From: Epiperipatus broadwayi
Taxonomy: Eukaryota; Onychophora; Udeonychophora; Euonychophora; Peripatidae
Reading direction: 5' to 3'
NCBI GenBank assembly: GCA_028023455.1
Contig: JAQFVV010006717.1
Span: 312,001-376,000, forward strand
DNA length: 64,000 nt
Shown here piece after piece: positions 33,266 to 44,462 of the stretch; position 1 is the stretch's first letter, and every line of letters begins with the position of its first letter. The position numbers and the translations under genes are program-made. The notes under the pieces were generated by a model. It was not told the origin of the DNA, made no database searches, and worked only from the letters and a program-made list of their open reading frames with translations.

Positions 33266-36200
33266 GAAATTTTGAATGGATTTTCAAACAAACAAGAATT
33301 ATTTTTAATGAACTATTGATCTGCTTGTTAAAGTTGATTTAAATATTGATTTAGAAAGAATAATAAAAGGAAGCCATGCTTTTTTTTCTTCTTACTATGT
33401 GAGATAGAGCTCAGAATTGAAGCATTTCATAGAATCATACCCTAACTATAGACAACATTTTTAATAGAGATAAGTAAAACTAGAAATACTTACATAATAT
33501 CAGAACCATCCCAAGAAAGAGAGAGGAGCATTACAATGTTTTCTTAGATGTGTGTGGTGGTAGTGGTTTTTTTAAATATTTATGAAAATGTTTACATATT
33601 TAAAAATTTATTGCATTTGGAAATATTTCCTACCTCTATTAGAAATTAAGCAGGATTGTCCAAAAAATGATATGAAAACTTTTGAAAAAAATAATTAAAA
33701 ATTTCAGATTTATTACTAAATATTTTTGTTTTAATGTATTATTTAATTATTGTTTCAAAAGTCTTTTTTTTTTAAATATCAAATTGTTTTATTTTAGCAT
33801 GTGTTTTATTTTGGTGGTTTATTTTATAAAAATAAATGAATAAAACATGTAAGGCATTTTCTGAACACATTAAATGACAAAAATCACATTTTCAAGTTTT
33901 TTTTTTTGCAAAAGCACTGGGAAAATTGTATTTTAATTTATAAATTTTCTTTTATAGAATGGATGGAGGGTACTAAATTTTACCTTGGAGTAAGACATCT
34001 CTTACTTATGCAGGAGTGCTGATTGCAAAATATCAACTAAAAATTAAAGCATAATTGTTTTAACATATGTGGTGTATTTTGTTTAATCGATTTATGTGCT
34101 TGTTCACCTTAAAAATATAGTACATTAAATTAATGAACAACTGCTTATAAATGAGTATGGTCATTCCAAATTTTAAAAAAAAAGTTTAAAAAATTATTCT
34201 AGAAATCAGTATGCAATGGCTATACAGATAAATTTATTAATCACAAATACATTACCATATATAATTGATTGGAGAAAGAAATGTAAAAGAATGAGAGAAA
34301 TATATAATTAGTTTATATAAAGTAAAAGAACATTTAATCAAGTCACAAAATGACATTATTATTTTTAAAAAAGTAAAATATACTATTATTAATAGTACTA
34401 ACAAAAAATATAAAATAATAAATGACATCTTATAAATGTCTTGTATTAATAATTGTTAAATAATGTTTTACCCCATAATTGTTTAATAAAGTAAATAATG
34501 TTTTAGTTAATTTTAATTACTATTACTACTGCATGTTTTTATAGTCATAAAGGCTATGTAACATTAGCATTAGACAGTATTTTTAAAACTGATGTTGTAA
34601 ATTTAAACTTATATAAGTTGTTTGCCTCTGTTTTATTAAATTTAAATTGAATGTCTTTTATTCATAGAATTTTTTCTTCTCAGTGATGAAAGTTTATTCA
34701 TCAAAAAAGGTACAAATACCGTTAAATAAAAGGTTTGCAAAGAATGGAAAAAATAAAATTCAGGAACAACATGGTGAAAGGGGGAGGATACATATGAAAA
34801 GGGAAAGGGATGTGGAAATGGTGTGTATTAACCATTAAAGACAAATGAATGTTACAATTAGGAATTATTTGTAAAGTCTAGATTTTAAATATGAGTAGCA
34901 TTTTAGGAGTACAATATTGGGAAATCCAATTTGTGGTAGATAATTTGAGAAATAGGAAAACACTTGGAGATAATATAAAATATGGACTAAATCAATCTAC
35001 TGTTCAGTTCTTCCAAATGGCCTCAAATATCTTCACAAGAGAGCAATTCCAAATACTTTGAAAAAATTATGGAGAAACTATGGAGAACAAGGAAAAAAAT
35101 CCAAGCTTCAATATGTCTCTGCTGAAAAGCATTCTAATTCATCATGAAAATCACATGAACAGCAAAAGGCCAGCCCTATCAATAACAACATTGGAAGTGA
35201 TAAAATTAAATAAGGTGAATCCCTTGCAATTAGAATCATGAGGCCAACTGCAGCTTATTTTGCAATAATACATGGTTAAAATCATTTGTGGCAATAATGT
35301 TAAAAAATCGCCATAAAAACATTATTTTTTTATCTTTATGAATGAGAAAAATCAGTGTTGGTAATGATCACCACAGCACCCTCATCCCAGCCTCCTCCAT
35401 CAAAAGAACTAGGATTTAGGCCCCTGCCTCCCCCCCAACATCTGGACTCTCTCATTCATTCAACAAAATTAAGTGAAATGAAAATTTTCATTAAAAGTTA
35501 AAATCTCTGTTGAAATATTTTGTAATTTCAATGGCTGCCATATATTTACATAACATTTTTATAAAAGTTGAAATTATTCTTACATGTAGTTACATTATTG
35601 ATATAGCTTGTATATAAAAAGAGAGCTAAGAAACTATCCTTTTTAATAGGGATGGTTTTAGCAAAATTTAATTCCCTAAATTAGGAAAAGGGGAACAAAG
35701 CAGGGAGCCAGAAACCTTGTTAACTGGAGTCCTTGGCTCCCTCTAATGGACTGTTTATATAATTTTTGTATTTTTTTTGCTTCTTGAACTATAAGTAATT
35801 TAAAAAATAGAAATAGACAAGAAATGTTTTGATATGATTATCTTATGAATCAGTTGTAGATTCCAATTCATTTTTAAATTTATATAAATCATTTTTACTA
35901 GATCTAGAATCAAGAATTCTCCTGGTTATAGTTTCATGAAATTATTTTAAGAAAGTAATTTGTGATTTACTTTTAATAAATAAATGGCTAGCTTTAAATT
36001 CTTTGTCAGTAAATTTGCAAAATAAAAAAAGTATGAAAAAAGCAATACATTTTATCTATAAATTTAAGAATATTTTACACTGTAATAGTATTTGTGCTAA
36101 TATTTCATATGTTAATAATTATTATCTAGAAATATTTATTGACCATAGATTACTCTAAAGGGATCACATTGATTTTTTTCTTTGTTTGTGTAAATTAACC

Positions 36201-36884
36201 TATAATTTTATTTATACATATTTTACCATTGTCAACTTTCTCTTGTTATCAAACATTATTACTTTACAATACTACCCTATGTTGGGGAGGTTCTATTTTT
36301 GTAATGTCAGTTCTTTCTGTTTTACAGAAATATACAATACATATTACTTTTGTTAGTGATATTTATTAGATGCAGAATATATGATATGTTGTTCATTTAC
36401 ATATTTATTATAATAATTACATTTAGATATATATTTTTATATTATATATAATAATTATTTTTAAATTTTAATTTATTACACTGATTTTTTTATCAGATTT
36501 AATTTTCAGAAGATTTTCAGTCAGAAATAGTTTTGGTATAATAGTCTCAGTCAAACATATGTTCATTGATAAATACATGGTCTTCTACTTAACTCTGCTA
36601 TTTTACATACACTGGTTTTTATAAGTGTGAGACTTTAAATTTATTTTTAATGGAGTAATTGGTTTTACCATTATACATTCTTCCACATTAACATGGTAAT
36701 ATATAGATGAAAATTTTATACTTTAGAATTTTAAATTGTTTTGCAATGATTAAGATTTCTCATAATGTGCTATAACACTGGAAAACTGTTTTAATAATAT
36801 ATTGATCACATTTATTCTTTACTTTGTTCACTAGTCTTGGGGTGTATGATTACAATATATCTAAAAATGTTTTTGCTTTTGATA
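33266..36884. other. Long AT-rich stretch without recognised features
   Basis: Patches at 34980-35260 and 35340-35450 are a little GC-richer, but I find no domain, splice-bounded frame or family. A hairpin gggagcca/tggctccc spans 35703-35744. Confidence 0.35.
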
Positions 36885-37015
36885 ATCCAAAAACAAGTGT
36901 AAAGCAGATGCTTTTTCTGCCTCTTGCACTATTCATCATATGTTTTATATATTTTTTGGTTGTGATTGCCCATAAACAAGTGTAAATCAGATGCTTTTCC
37001 TGTCATTTGCATTTG
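36885..37015 (+). repeat. Short direct repeat pair
   Basis: aacaagtgtaaagcagatgc and aacaagtgtaaatcagatgc occur about 80 bp apart (36891 and 36975), each followed by similar tttttctgcctcttgcac-like text. Confidence 0.7.
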
Positions 37016-37116
37016 GTGAATTATTATTATCATTATTTGCCATGTAGACTTCCATTTCTATCACTTAGTTTGTAAGTCTCAGTCACTAATGCCAGGTAGA
37101 TATGTAATCCCTGCCC

Positions 37117-37200
37117 AGTGTATTTGGTCATATTTATTTTCATGTTGTTAAAAACAATAGTGTATTTGGTCATATTTATTTTCATGTTGTTAAAAACAAT
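37117..37200 (+). repeat. Perfect 42-bp tandem duplication
   Basis: 37117-37158 is repeated without a change at 37159-37200 (starts agtgtatttggtcat). The lack of divergence implies a recent duplication or an assembly artefact. Confidence 0.85.
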
Positions 37201-37264
37201 AGTTAAAGGGTATCAGGTATATGTGACCTTTAGTTCAATTATTCACTTATAATTTAATCACTTA

Positions 37265-37520
37265 GTAAATACTTTTAAGACAGACTATAACCTGTATCAA
37301 ATGCACCTTGAAATTTATAATAAAAGCAATATTTTTATTTTGCTGATAAAGAGATCTCTCAGACCATGATACAAAATAGTGACTTTTATCTTTATAAAAG
37401 TCGCTATCTTATGTCATGGTTTTAGAGGTCCCTCTATCAGCAAAATAAAAATATTTCTTAACTATTATAAATTTCAAAGCACATTTGATACAGGTTATAG
37501 CCTGTCTTAAAATTATTTAC
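37265..37520. repeat. Foldback MITE-like element with 120-bp arms
   Basis: The left arm from 37265 (acttttaagacagactataa) mirrors the right arm ending near 37520 (ttatagcctgtcttaaaa). The centre near 37392 is a gacttttat/ataaaagtc hairpin. There is no coding potential. Confidence 0.75.
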
Positions 37521-38316
37521 ATATACTTTCTGTGTGCTTAATAAATAATTATAACTTTAATCACTTAGTATAAATTTCCAATCACTCAGCTTGAAATAAT
37601 TTATGTTAATCTAGTTTTCCTAATACTATAATTTTTATAAATAATTTTAGCATACCCTAAATCTTGTGAGTAAAATTAATAAGTTTTAAAATTAGGTTGA
37701 AATCAGTTTTATTAATAGGTACTTACTTTCAGTTAGTCTGTGCAGTGAGTCTGTATCTATCCAGGGATAATTATGATACATAGCACTATATGATATCCAT
37801 GCATAATACCACAATTAATAACTAGTTCAATGAATTTTGCACAAACTAACTAGGGCAGTTAAATAAAATTGTTATGATAATAGATCATTAAGTGTCATTA
37901 TCCTGGCTGCAAACCCTGGGTTAAAGACCAATAGACTGGTATTCCCAAAAGTTTTAGTCAATTATTTTAATATTTATGTGATGATAATGTATATATATAT
38001 ATATATATATAAATCTTAATTTCTCATTATTCTAGCATTTGTGTTTTATTGAAATCATTAATGATAATTGGAATATGATGAGTATCTTGTAGTGGATAAA
38101 GTTAGCGTAATATAAAAAAAAATGTTTTTGATTCTGTGATATCAGACTGTGGAGCTGCATGCAGATTATCCTTGGAAAATTTGTGTGTTAGCTGTTTATT
38201 TTTGACTGTTACACTATAATCTTTAAACAGACACTAAGTGGTATGGAGCTGATTATACATCAAATATTAAAACTTTATGAAACAATATGTATATAACATG
38301 TCAAAGAAAAAATTCA
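37521..38316. other. AT-rich sequence with (TA)n at 37990-38010
   Basis: Nothing recognised apart from the microsatellite. Confidence 0.4.
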
Positions 38317-38422
38317 TCTTCTTCATGTATCAAAATATATAAAATACGCTAACATGCACAAGCACACAAAGCTAAAAACAAATAAAGCAAATATATATTA
38401 TTTTAATATCTATTCATTAAAT

Positions 38423-38464
38423 GGCTACGCGCTTTCAAGGTTCAAGCCCTCATAATCATAGCTG
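38423..38464 (-). ncRNA. Degenerate hammerhead-like motif downstream of PLE3 ORF (left)
   Basis: About 60 bases beyond the stop codon, the minus strand reads an AGCUA arm and then a UGAUUAUGA core-like stretch. A GGG/CCU stem, UGAAA and a closing UAGCC follow. It has the hammerhead order, but core 1 carries two extra bases and stem III is poor. The position matches where PLE pseudo-LTR ribozymes occur. Confidence 0.3.
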
Positions 38465-38521
38465 TATTACAAAATATAATAAATTGACTTGGAGTGATGC
38501 AAATTTATGCAAATGAAATAA

Positions 38522-39340
38522 TTATGCATTCCATTTCTTGGATATTTTGTAGCAAGAGTCTTTTCTATTGATGGCATCGCCATATCTAGATATAAAGAAA
38601 GCTTCTTTTATTTTTATTTTTAGATCATGCCGCTCTCTGCATACCACCACTGGATTTCCCGGTTGACAATCATGCCCAGCTGAAGCACGGTGCTGCACAA
38701 AAACTGAACTATGAGCAGTGTCCAACAAAGCTTTATTATAAGAATAAAGGTGTTGTGATAGCCTAGTGGAGAGAGAGGCCCTAGTCTCACCATAATATGA
38801 TGATCTACAAAATTTTTCAGGGCAGGCAATATTATAGACCACTTGAGGTGTCAGCGAGGGTGGGAGGCAGTCTTTGGTATTATTAATTAATTTGTTAGAG
38901 TTAGGAGGTGTGTGAAAACATAACTGGTATTTATTATTGAAAATATTATAAAAACATATATGCATACTAGGCAGGTAATGTAGTAGGAGTCTTTGCTTGT
39001 CAATGTTAGGGACTTTATCATTTATTTTAGCAAAAAACTGTTTTATCCTCCTGTCAATTACATTCACATCAAAACCAACTTTTATTAGGTCGTCCCTATA
39101 TGATGTGAGGTTAGCTTTTTTATCTGCCTCAAATTTACATAGGTGCATATTTCTAAACAAAAACAAGGTTAAGCCAGAGAGTTTGTGATTAGTTGGTGAA
39201 TTGGAAAGAAGGTGGGAGTGTCCTCTAACATCAAGGGGTTTGATTAGCATTTTATAATTAATATGTGTGTGTTTTCGCTGCATATATAGGTCCAGGTATT
39301 TAACTTGTTTATGGGCATTTTCATTCTCCAAGTTAAACAT
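38522..39340 (-). pseudogene. PLE3 C-terminal ORF: RT thumb, linker and GIY-YIG endonuclease
   Basis: This is the longest clean frame in the window, 272 codons from 39340 to the stop at 38522. It starts in the RT thumb (VKYLDLYMQRKHTHINYKM, then LIKPLDVRGHSH). A basic/helical linker includes a YRDDLIKVGFDV segment. The GIY-YIG domain comes next (VVYNIACPEKFC, then SSYYGETRASLSTRLSQH as the YxG-E/R strand and helix). The canonical first motif appears as VVYNIAC and the second as YYGE. The end (RHDLKIKIKEAFFISRYGD, NRKD) is the standard PLE tail. The fingers and palm with YxDD are absent because the inverted copy begins at the start, so it cannot encode a working RT. The frame has no stops, which suggests recent origin. 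Confidence 0.8.
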
Positions 39341-39346
39341 AAGCCC

Positions 39347-39634
39347 TGTAGATCATCATATTATGGTGAGACTAGGGTCTCTCTCTCCACTAGGCTATAA
39401 CAACACATTTATTCTTATAATAAAGCTTTGTTGGACACTGCTCATAGTTCAGTTTTTGCACAGCACCATGCTTCAGCTGGGCATGATTGTCAACCGGAAA
39501 ATCCAGTGGTGGTACACAGAGAGCGGCATGATCTAAAAAGAAAGATAAAAGAAGCTTTCTTTATATCGAGAGATGGTGATGCCATCAATAGAAAAGACTC
39601 TTGCTACAAAATATCCAAGAAATGGAATGCATAA
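39347..39634 (+). pseudogene. PLE3 second copy: truncated GIY-YIG end on the inverted arm
   Basis: The plus-strand mirror of the left copy begins within the endonuclease at SSYYGETRVSLSTRL. It has an in-frame stop replacing a serine shortly after (TRL*QH). It then reads KALLDTAHSSVFAQHHAS and ends KDSCYKISKKWNA at 39634. It differs from the left copy at scattered positions (for example GNP/ENP, RYGD/RDGD), so the two arms have diverged or came from two templates. Confidence 0.75.
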
Positions 39635-39692
39635 TTATTTCATTTGCATAAATTTGCATCACTCCAAGTCAATTTATTATATTTTGTAATAC

Positions 39693-39733
39693 GGCTATGA
39701 TTATCAGGGCTTGAACCTTGAAAGCGCTTAGCC
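39693..39733 (+). ncRNA. Degenerate hammerhead-like motif downstream of PLE3 ORF (right)
   Basis: Mirror of 38423-38464. GGCU...AGCC could form stem I, with GGG/CCU as stem II and UGAAA as core 2. Core 1 reads AUGAUUAUC and is not functional as written. Confidence 0.28.
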
Positions 39734-39878
39734 ATTTAATGAATAGATATTAAAATAATATATATTTGCTTTATTTGTTTTTAGCTTTGTGTGCTTGTGT
39801 GTGTTAGCGCATTTTATATATTTTGATTCATAATTAGCCACAAAGTATAAACTATTTGCTTATTTCTTCTTCATGTAT

Positions 39879-40249
39879 GTAAATATGAAAGGGTTTTTCC
39901 TAAATGCTCATAGCTAAAATTTCCAATTCACTTGGAAAAAGCTGAGAAAATTACCCAAAAAGTAAATCAGACACAATTAAGAGAAAGTATAAATGCCCCA
40001 AAAGTTTTTGTCAAGTTTCAAGTCTTGTGCACTATTGATAATATAGAATATTTTCTAAAAAATAACATACTGATAAAGATTCCATATAAGTTTCTCAAGC
40101 AATAAGAAAATTGTATTCAAAATTTCATGGAAAAATAAAACCATGTTAAGAACAGAAATTTATAAACATACATTGGTATATGAAATATTGTACAATCTCA
40201 AACAAAATATCAGATTTATCAATAAAAAATTTATTTTAAACATTTAACA
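39879..40249. other. AT-rich sequence, possibly 5' part of PLE4
   Basis: No clear motif; may hold the decayed N-terminal region of the following PLE. Confidence 0.3.
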
Positions 40250-40955
40250 GATGATGAAGTGCCATCATAATTATTAATATCTAATTATTAGATTTAATGA
40301 CAGTAACTGAAGAAGTCATTCAATATTCAAACATTGCCTTTTCAAATATTAACAAAATTATGCTGGATAATAAAAAAAAAACACTTGAAAAACATCATAA
40401 ACCCAAATCAAACATTTTTTATAATGAAAAAAAAAAGCTATTAATTGTTTTAAACCAGCCAAATTAACAAACATTCTCTCTTCTTTAAAAAGATAATACT
40501 ACAGTTGTAATGGATACTTCTGATTATAATAACTAAATAATTAAATCTCATTACAACAAACCAAACTACAGAAACAAAATTACAAGTATTACTTGAAAAG
40601 CATCACAAATATTTCACTGATTCAGACAAAATTAAATTAATTTATTATATTTTAGCCAAATCTCTTATCTTTATGATCTATCTAAAATCCACTAAGATCA
40701 CATTTTTATTAAGCTCTATTATTAGTTCTCATAATTTACCTTGTCAAGATTATCTTCACAAAGTTTTCAATTTTTTTTTTTTTTTGGCATATAAGAGACA
40801 ATATTTGTTATAAATTTTAAGCATTTTGTAGAATTAATTAACAACATGGAAATTAAAAAAAATGGTATAGTGATATGTCATGATATGAAAAGCTTTTTCA
40901 CAAATGAGCACTGTGATGAAATATTGTCTATGGTAAGAAAAGAGATGGAATGATG
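40250..40955 (+). pseudogene. PLE4, decayed reverse transcriptase fingers/palm
   Basis: Frames interrupted by many stops spell PLE RT landmarks in order. IVVMDTSDYNN-like text lies near 40500, and HYNKPNYRNKITSIT follows. A DLSKIH.DHIFIK segment at about 40670-40720 resembles the GLPKIHK...PLRPI motif. HFVELINNMEIKKNG then precedes VICHDMKSFFTNEHCDEILS at about 40870-40920, equivalent to the first catalytic aspartate region (SFDVxSLFTNVP). Motif C is not found. It is plus strand, just downstream of PLE3 but from a different, older lineage. Confidence 0.5.
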
Positions 40956-41666
40956 GCAGTAGTATATAATCCAGAGCAATTCTGTTTCTTGATAGTATAA
41001 TGATGTTCTTAAAATTCTGCATCAGTACAATATACTTTCAATACAAGACAGAATTCTCCTATCATAATCAAATGCTGAATATGTGTTTGCAGTGCTGTCA
41101 TGTAATTTAGAGGCAACATTGAGCAAGTTAAATTCCAGTGCCCTGAATCCCATAAAATAAGTAAATTAAAACAGAAAATACAGTTAAATTGCATTTAATG
41201 GAGTATATAACTTCAGTGCAGTTTTACTTCTGTGCACCCTTGTCAAAGGCAATAGTCATAAAAATAATAAAAAATATGCTGCATATAGTAAAGCAACAAA
41301 CACAAGTTAAATATGCATTACAAATGTGTCTAATATAAAAAATTCATTGACAGAAATATAATAGAATATTAATTCCAAAAATTATCCAGAAAAAAATAGC
41401 AGTTAATAAAATATGTAATGTTTTTTTTTAATTTTATAACTGATGTATTAGACAAGAAGTTCAGTAGCAAAAGTGCATTTCCATTAACTACTGTTTCCTT
41501 TATTTTTCAAATTAATATTTAATGTAATTACATTTCTGCGATGAAATTATTTTTTTTATAAATTAAAACAAAATGAATTCTACAAAATTTCATTTCATAA
41601 AAGATACAGAAATAGTAGAGCTTTAAAAAAATATAACTGTTTATGCTTTTACCTTTTTATTCACAT
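40956..41666. other. AT-rich sequence, nothing firm
   Basis: 41020-41190 has protein-like text on both strands, but I cannot place it in a family. Confidence 0.3.
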
Positions 41667-44150
41667 AACAACTTTTCTACTTTATTGCTCATCAGTGGTG
41701 GCAGCATTACTGGTGCAAATATGGTTCTACACATAGAGAGCCATTATCAAAACCTACTCTTAGGTCACCAGACAAACCCTGCCATGGAGTGGGTGGGCAC
41801 AGCTGGAGAGGCACATCATGGTATTACACTCCAGGTCATCAGAAGTAGGTTGCAGGGTCTCCCTGATAATTTTCATCCTTGGATTCATGCTATCCCGAAG
41901 TTTGTGTTCACTAACTTAATTTTTTTTACTGTGAGGATTATATTAAACATGTTAAACTACCTCATCATTGAAAGGAGACTAATACCTAACCTATATCCAA
42001 TCACCATGGTTCCATTTATAAAAAAGAACCAGGATCCTACCTCTCTTAGCAGTATCAGACTGATATCAATGACACCAATTTTGTTCAAAGTCATGGAGGA
42101 TATAGTAAAAGAAAAAAATTCAGGATGCCATTCTACAGGATATATCGGCCTCTCAATATGCAAGGAAAGGATCATCAGCACTGACTGCACTTGGTGAAGT
42201 GAAAATTCTGCTTGATCACATTAGATTTAACAGAAAATCTCAGCCTGTGGCAGTTCAGCTAGATGTGTCCAATGCTTTTGATACTTAGATGTCAACATTC
42301 TTCTTGAATTGCTATCTCAGTTGGACATATCAAAGCAAATAATTCAGATATTGGACAATCTCCTGAATAATAGCCACATACATATTTCCATAAATGGACA
42401 TTACTCAGACGGATTTGCCCCTTCAAGATCCATACCACAATATCACCATTGAGTAGTCTATTGTTCATTAAGTACATTGACCCTCTGATTAAAGAGCTAG
42501 ATCGGCTTCCAGGGATATATGTGCCCCGGCTTAAGAAAAACATCAAGATATTTGCATACATGGATGACATACTTGTGATTCTTCCATCCCGTAAATATCT
42601 GAAGACACTTCACTCCATCATTACCAATTATACTAAAAATTATAATTTATCCATCAATTCTCACAAGTCATCATTCTGGTGCATCAACACTGGTAGGAAA
42701 ATACTATCCAATTTTTTAGCAGAACCTCAGTGTTTTCTGGGGTTACCTATCTTCAAGTCACAGACTGCTATGTCTGTCTGCCTACAAAAATCCATCATAA
42801 GCAATGCTACTAAGGTGGTTCAATTGCTGTCAAGAACTTACCTGCCCTACAAGGGAAGATTGCTCTGATTAATATAAAGATTATGGTGAGCATAAATTAC
42901 TACCTGCCAATAATGACAGTTACCAAATCATTCAGCTTACAAATTCAGAGGCTCTGTGGTCAGCTCTTATGGAGAGGACGGACCACTGCAATTATCATCC
43001 GCAGACTTCAGTTTCACAGGAGACAGAATGGTATGGGTCTCCATTCAGTACAGACAATCAATTTCCAAAAAGGGCATTCACTTTTAGTAAACCTGGGTAA
43101 AAATATTCTCTATCAGATATTATAGAGACTGTAATACCTACTGACAGACCTCCCCCCCCCCAGTAAAGACACATGGCTTGACACCATTATTAAACAACAA
43201 TTTTTATACATCGGGCACTCAACAGCAGAGTTTAATAATAAAATCAGCATCTGGCAGGCACATTGCCTGCTGAATCTTGAAAATACAGTTATTTATACTC
43301 ACCTAGGGTGCAGCAATCATAAAATTACCACAAAATTTAAATATCTGCTACTGGAGCCCAGACTTTTGGATTATCTGATCAAGGTGAATATGGGCTCCAT
43401 GCTAACTAATTCATTCTTACACTACAGGCAGTTTCTAAATAAATTAGACCCAATTTGTCATGCCTGCTCTAGAGGAGAGGAGACCTTTAATCATCTGTTA
43501 AATATATGTCCAGGCTATAATGGTATTAGAAGTGTCATCTCTCAACACTGCATTATAGCAGTGGATAAAATCCTAGACATCAGGGGTGGTCTCTCCTCTG
43601 GAGACTTTACAATTATCAGGTTATCTATCTTCCTGGCATATACTTTTTGGTACACAAGATACAGGATAAAGTTCCACAACCAACACTGGACCCCAATGCT
43701 ATATTTTGCAATAAGCTCAAAAGCTCTTCAAAACAAGGATAAGATATTATCCTCTAGATTTTTATTTATTAATACATGGAGCCTATTAGTATGGCCCACA
43801 GACTCTACATGAATATTGGACCTGATATATTCACATTGTAGTGTATCATAAATGAAGTAGTCTATGATGCAACATGCTGGATTCTACTAGAGAAGCATTG
43901 ATTTCACACTACATGTATCCCAGCTGATAAGTTAGCATTATTGGGCTAACCTTAAAAGGGATGGTCAATACCAACAAAATGGAATGTAGGTACTCATTTA
44001 TCAACCTGCTAGTGCAGAGAATGGCTCTGGCATACATCTACCAGACCAATGCCAGCAATGAATGAGCCAACATTAACAAAGTGCATTTATTATTTATCTG
44101 TACAATTTATTATGTCAATAAATATATTTTTAAAATAAACAACTTTTCTA
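41667..44150 (+). mobile_element. LINE A (Tx1/L1-like), 5'-truncated, 13-bp TSD
   Basis: aacaacttttcta stands at 41667-41679 and 44138-44150, enclosing 41680-44137. The insert holds only RT and C-terminal domain, with no endonuclease, so it is 5'-truncated as is usual for LINEs. It ends with a gtcaataaatatatttttaaaat polyadenylation-like stretch. It is related to LINE B (50391-58830), sharing an [M/I]DDI...L.SRK palm motif. Codon and base composition are GC-richer than the surroundings. Confidence 0.8.
41900..43812 (+). pseudogene. LINE A reverse transcriptase and C-terminal domain, frameshifted
   Basis: Pieces in several frames follow LINE order. LNYLIIERRLIPNLYPITMV and PFIKKNQDPTSLSS come first, then RLISMTPILFKVMEDIV (motif 1-2). 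Next is LDVNILLELLSQLDISKQ, then SSLLFIKYIDPLIKEL. The palm box IFAYMDDILVILPSRKYL has its catalytic YMDD at 42557-42568. NYNLSINSHKSSFW and a thumb segment with QRLCGQLLWRGR are followed by a CHACSRGEETFNHLLNICPG zinc-knuckle-like motif near 43470-43512. The LW.G and C-x2-C...H...C arrangement suggests the Tx1/L1 group. An A-to-M change in the usual YADD is notable. Frameshifts near 42200, 42290, 42440 and 42870 make it non-functional. Confidence 0.65.
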
Positions 44151-44394
44151 TCTTGGGAAGTCACAAAATAATCTTTAAAAATTTTCTCATCGGATGTCAA
44201 ATAACGTTAATATTATTTTGAAAACTTGCAACCAGACACACTCTTAGAAAAATCATTATTAATTATCTGATTAATAGAACTTTTAAATAAATTTTATGTT
44301 TATAATTTTTGCCAAAGTTAATCGGATTAGTAAAACATGTAAAAAATAATTTGCCTATTAAGAATGTATATTTAAAATAAAAGATTATATCAGT

Positions 44395-44462
44395 ATTATT
44401 AAAACAAATCATGTAAGAAAGCATCAGAATTGAACCCACAAAACCAAAATAATCGACCAAAC
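44395..44462 (-). mobile_element. tRNA-related SINE fragment
   Basis: On the minus strand gtggtttaatgtttggtcg resembles an A box/D arm and gtgggttcaattctgatg a B box/T arm, spaced as in a tRNA with a shortened anticodon arm. It is too eroded to be a tRNA gene. Confidence 0.4.

Larger units (their letters stand above)
38317..39878. mobile_element. PLE3, inverted-repeat Penelope-like insertion with 14-bp TSD
   Basis: tcttcttcatgtat occurs at 38317-38330 and 39865-39878, framing the insert 38331-39864. Arms 38329-38809 and 39347-39827 are reverse complements (mirror sum 78156 at every landmark checked). The arms are the 3' part of a PLE read outward: minus strand on the left, plus strand on the right. 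The centre 38810-39346 belongs only to the longer, left copy. The right edge has about 37 extra bases (39828-39864). Inverted 5'-truncated copies are a known habit of Penelope-like elements. Confidence 0.8.

Noticed and set aside
38997-39188. Plus-strand frame inside PLE3
   Set aside because: It is antisense to the clean GIY-YIG frame on the minus strand.
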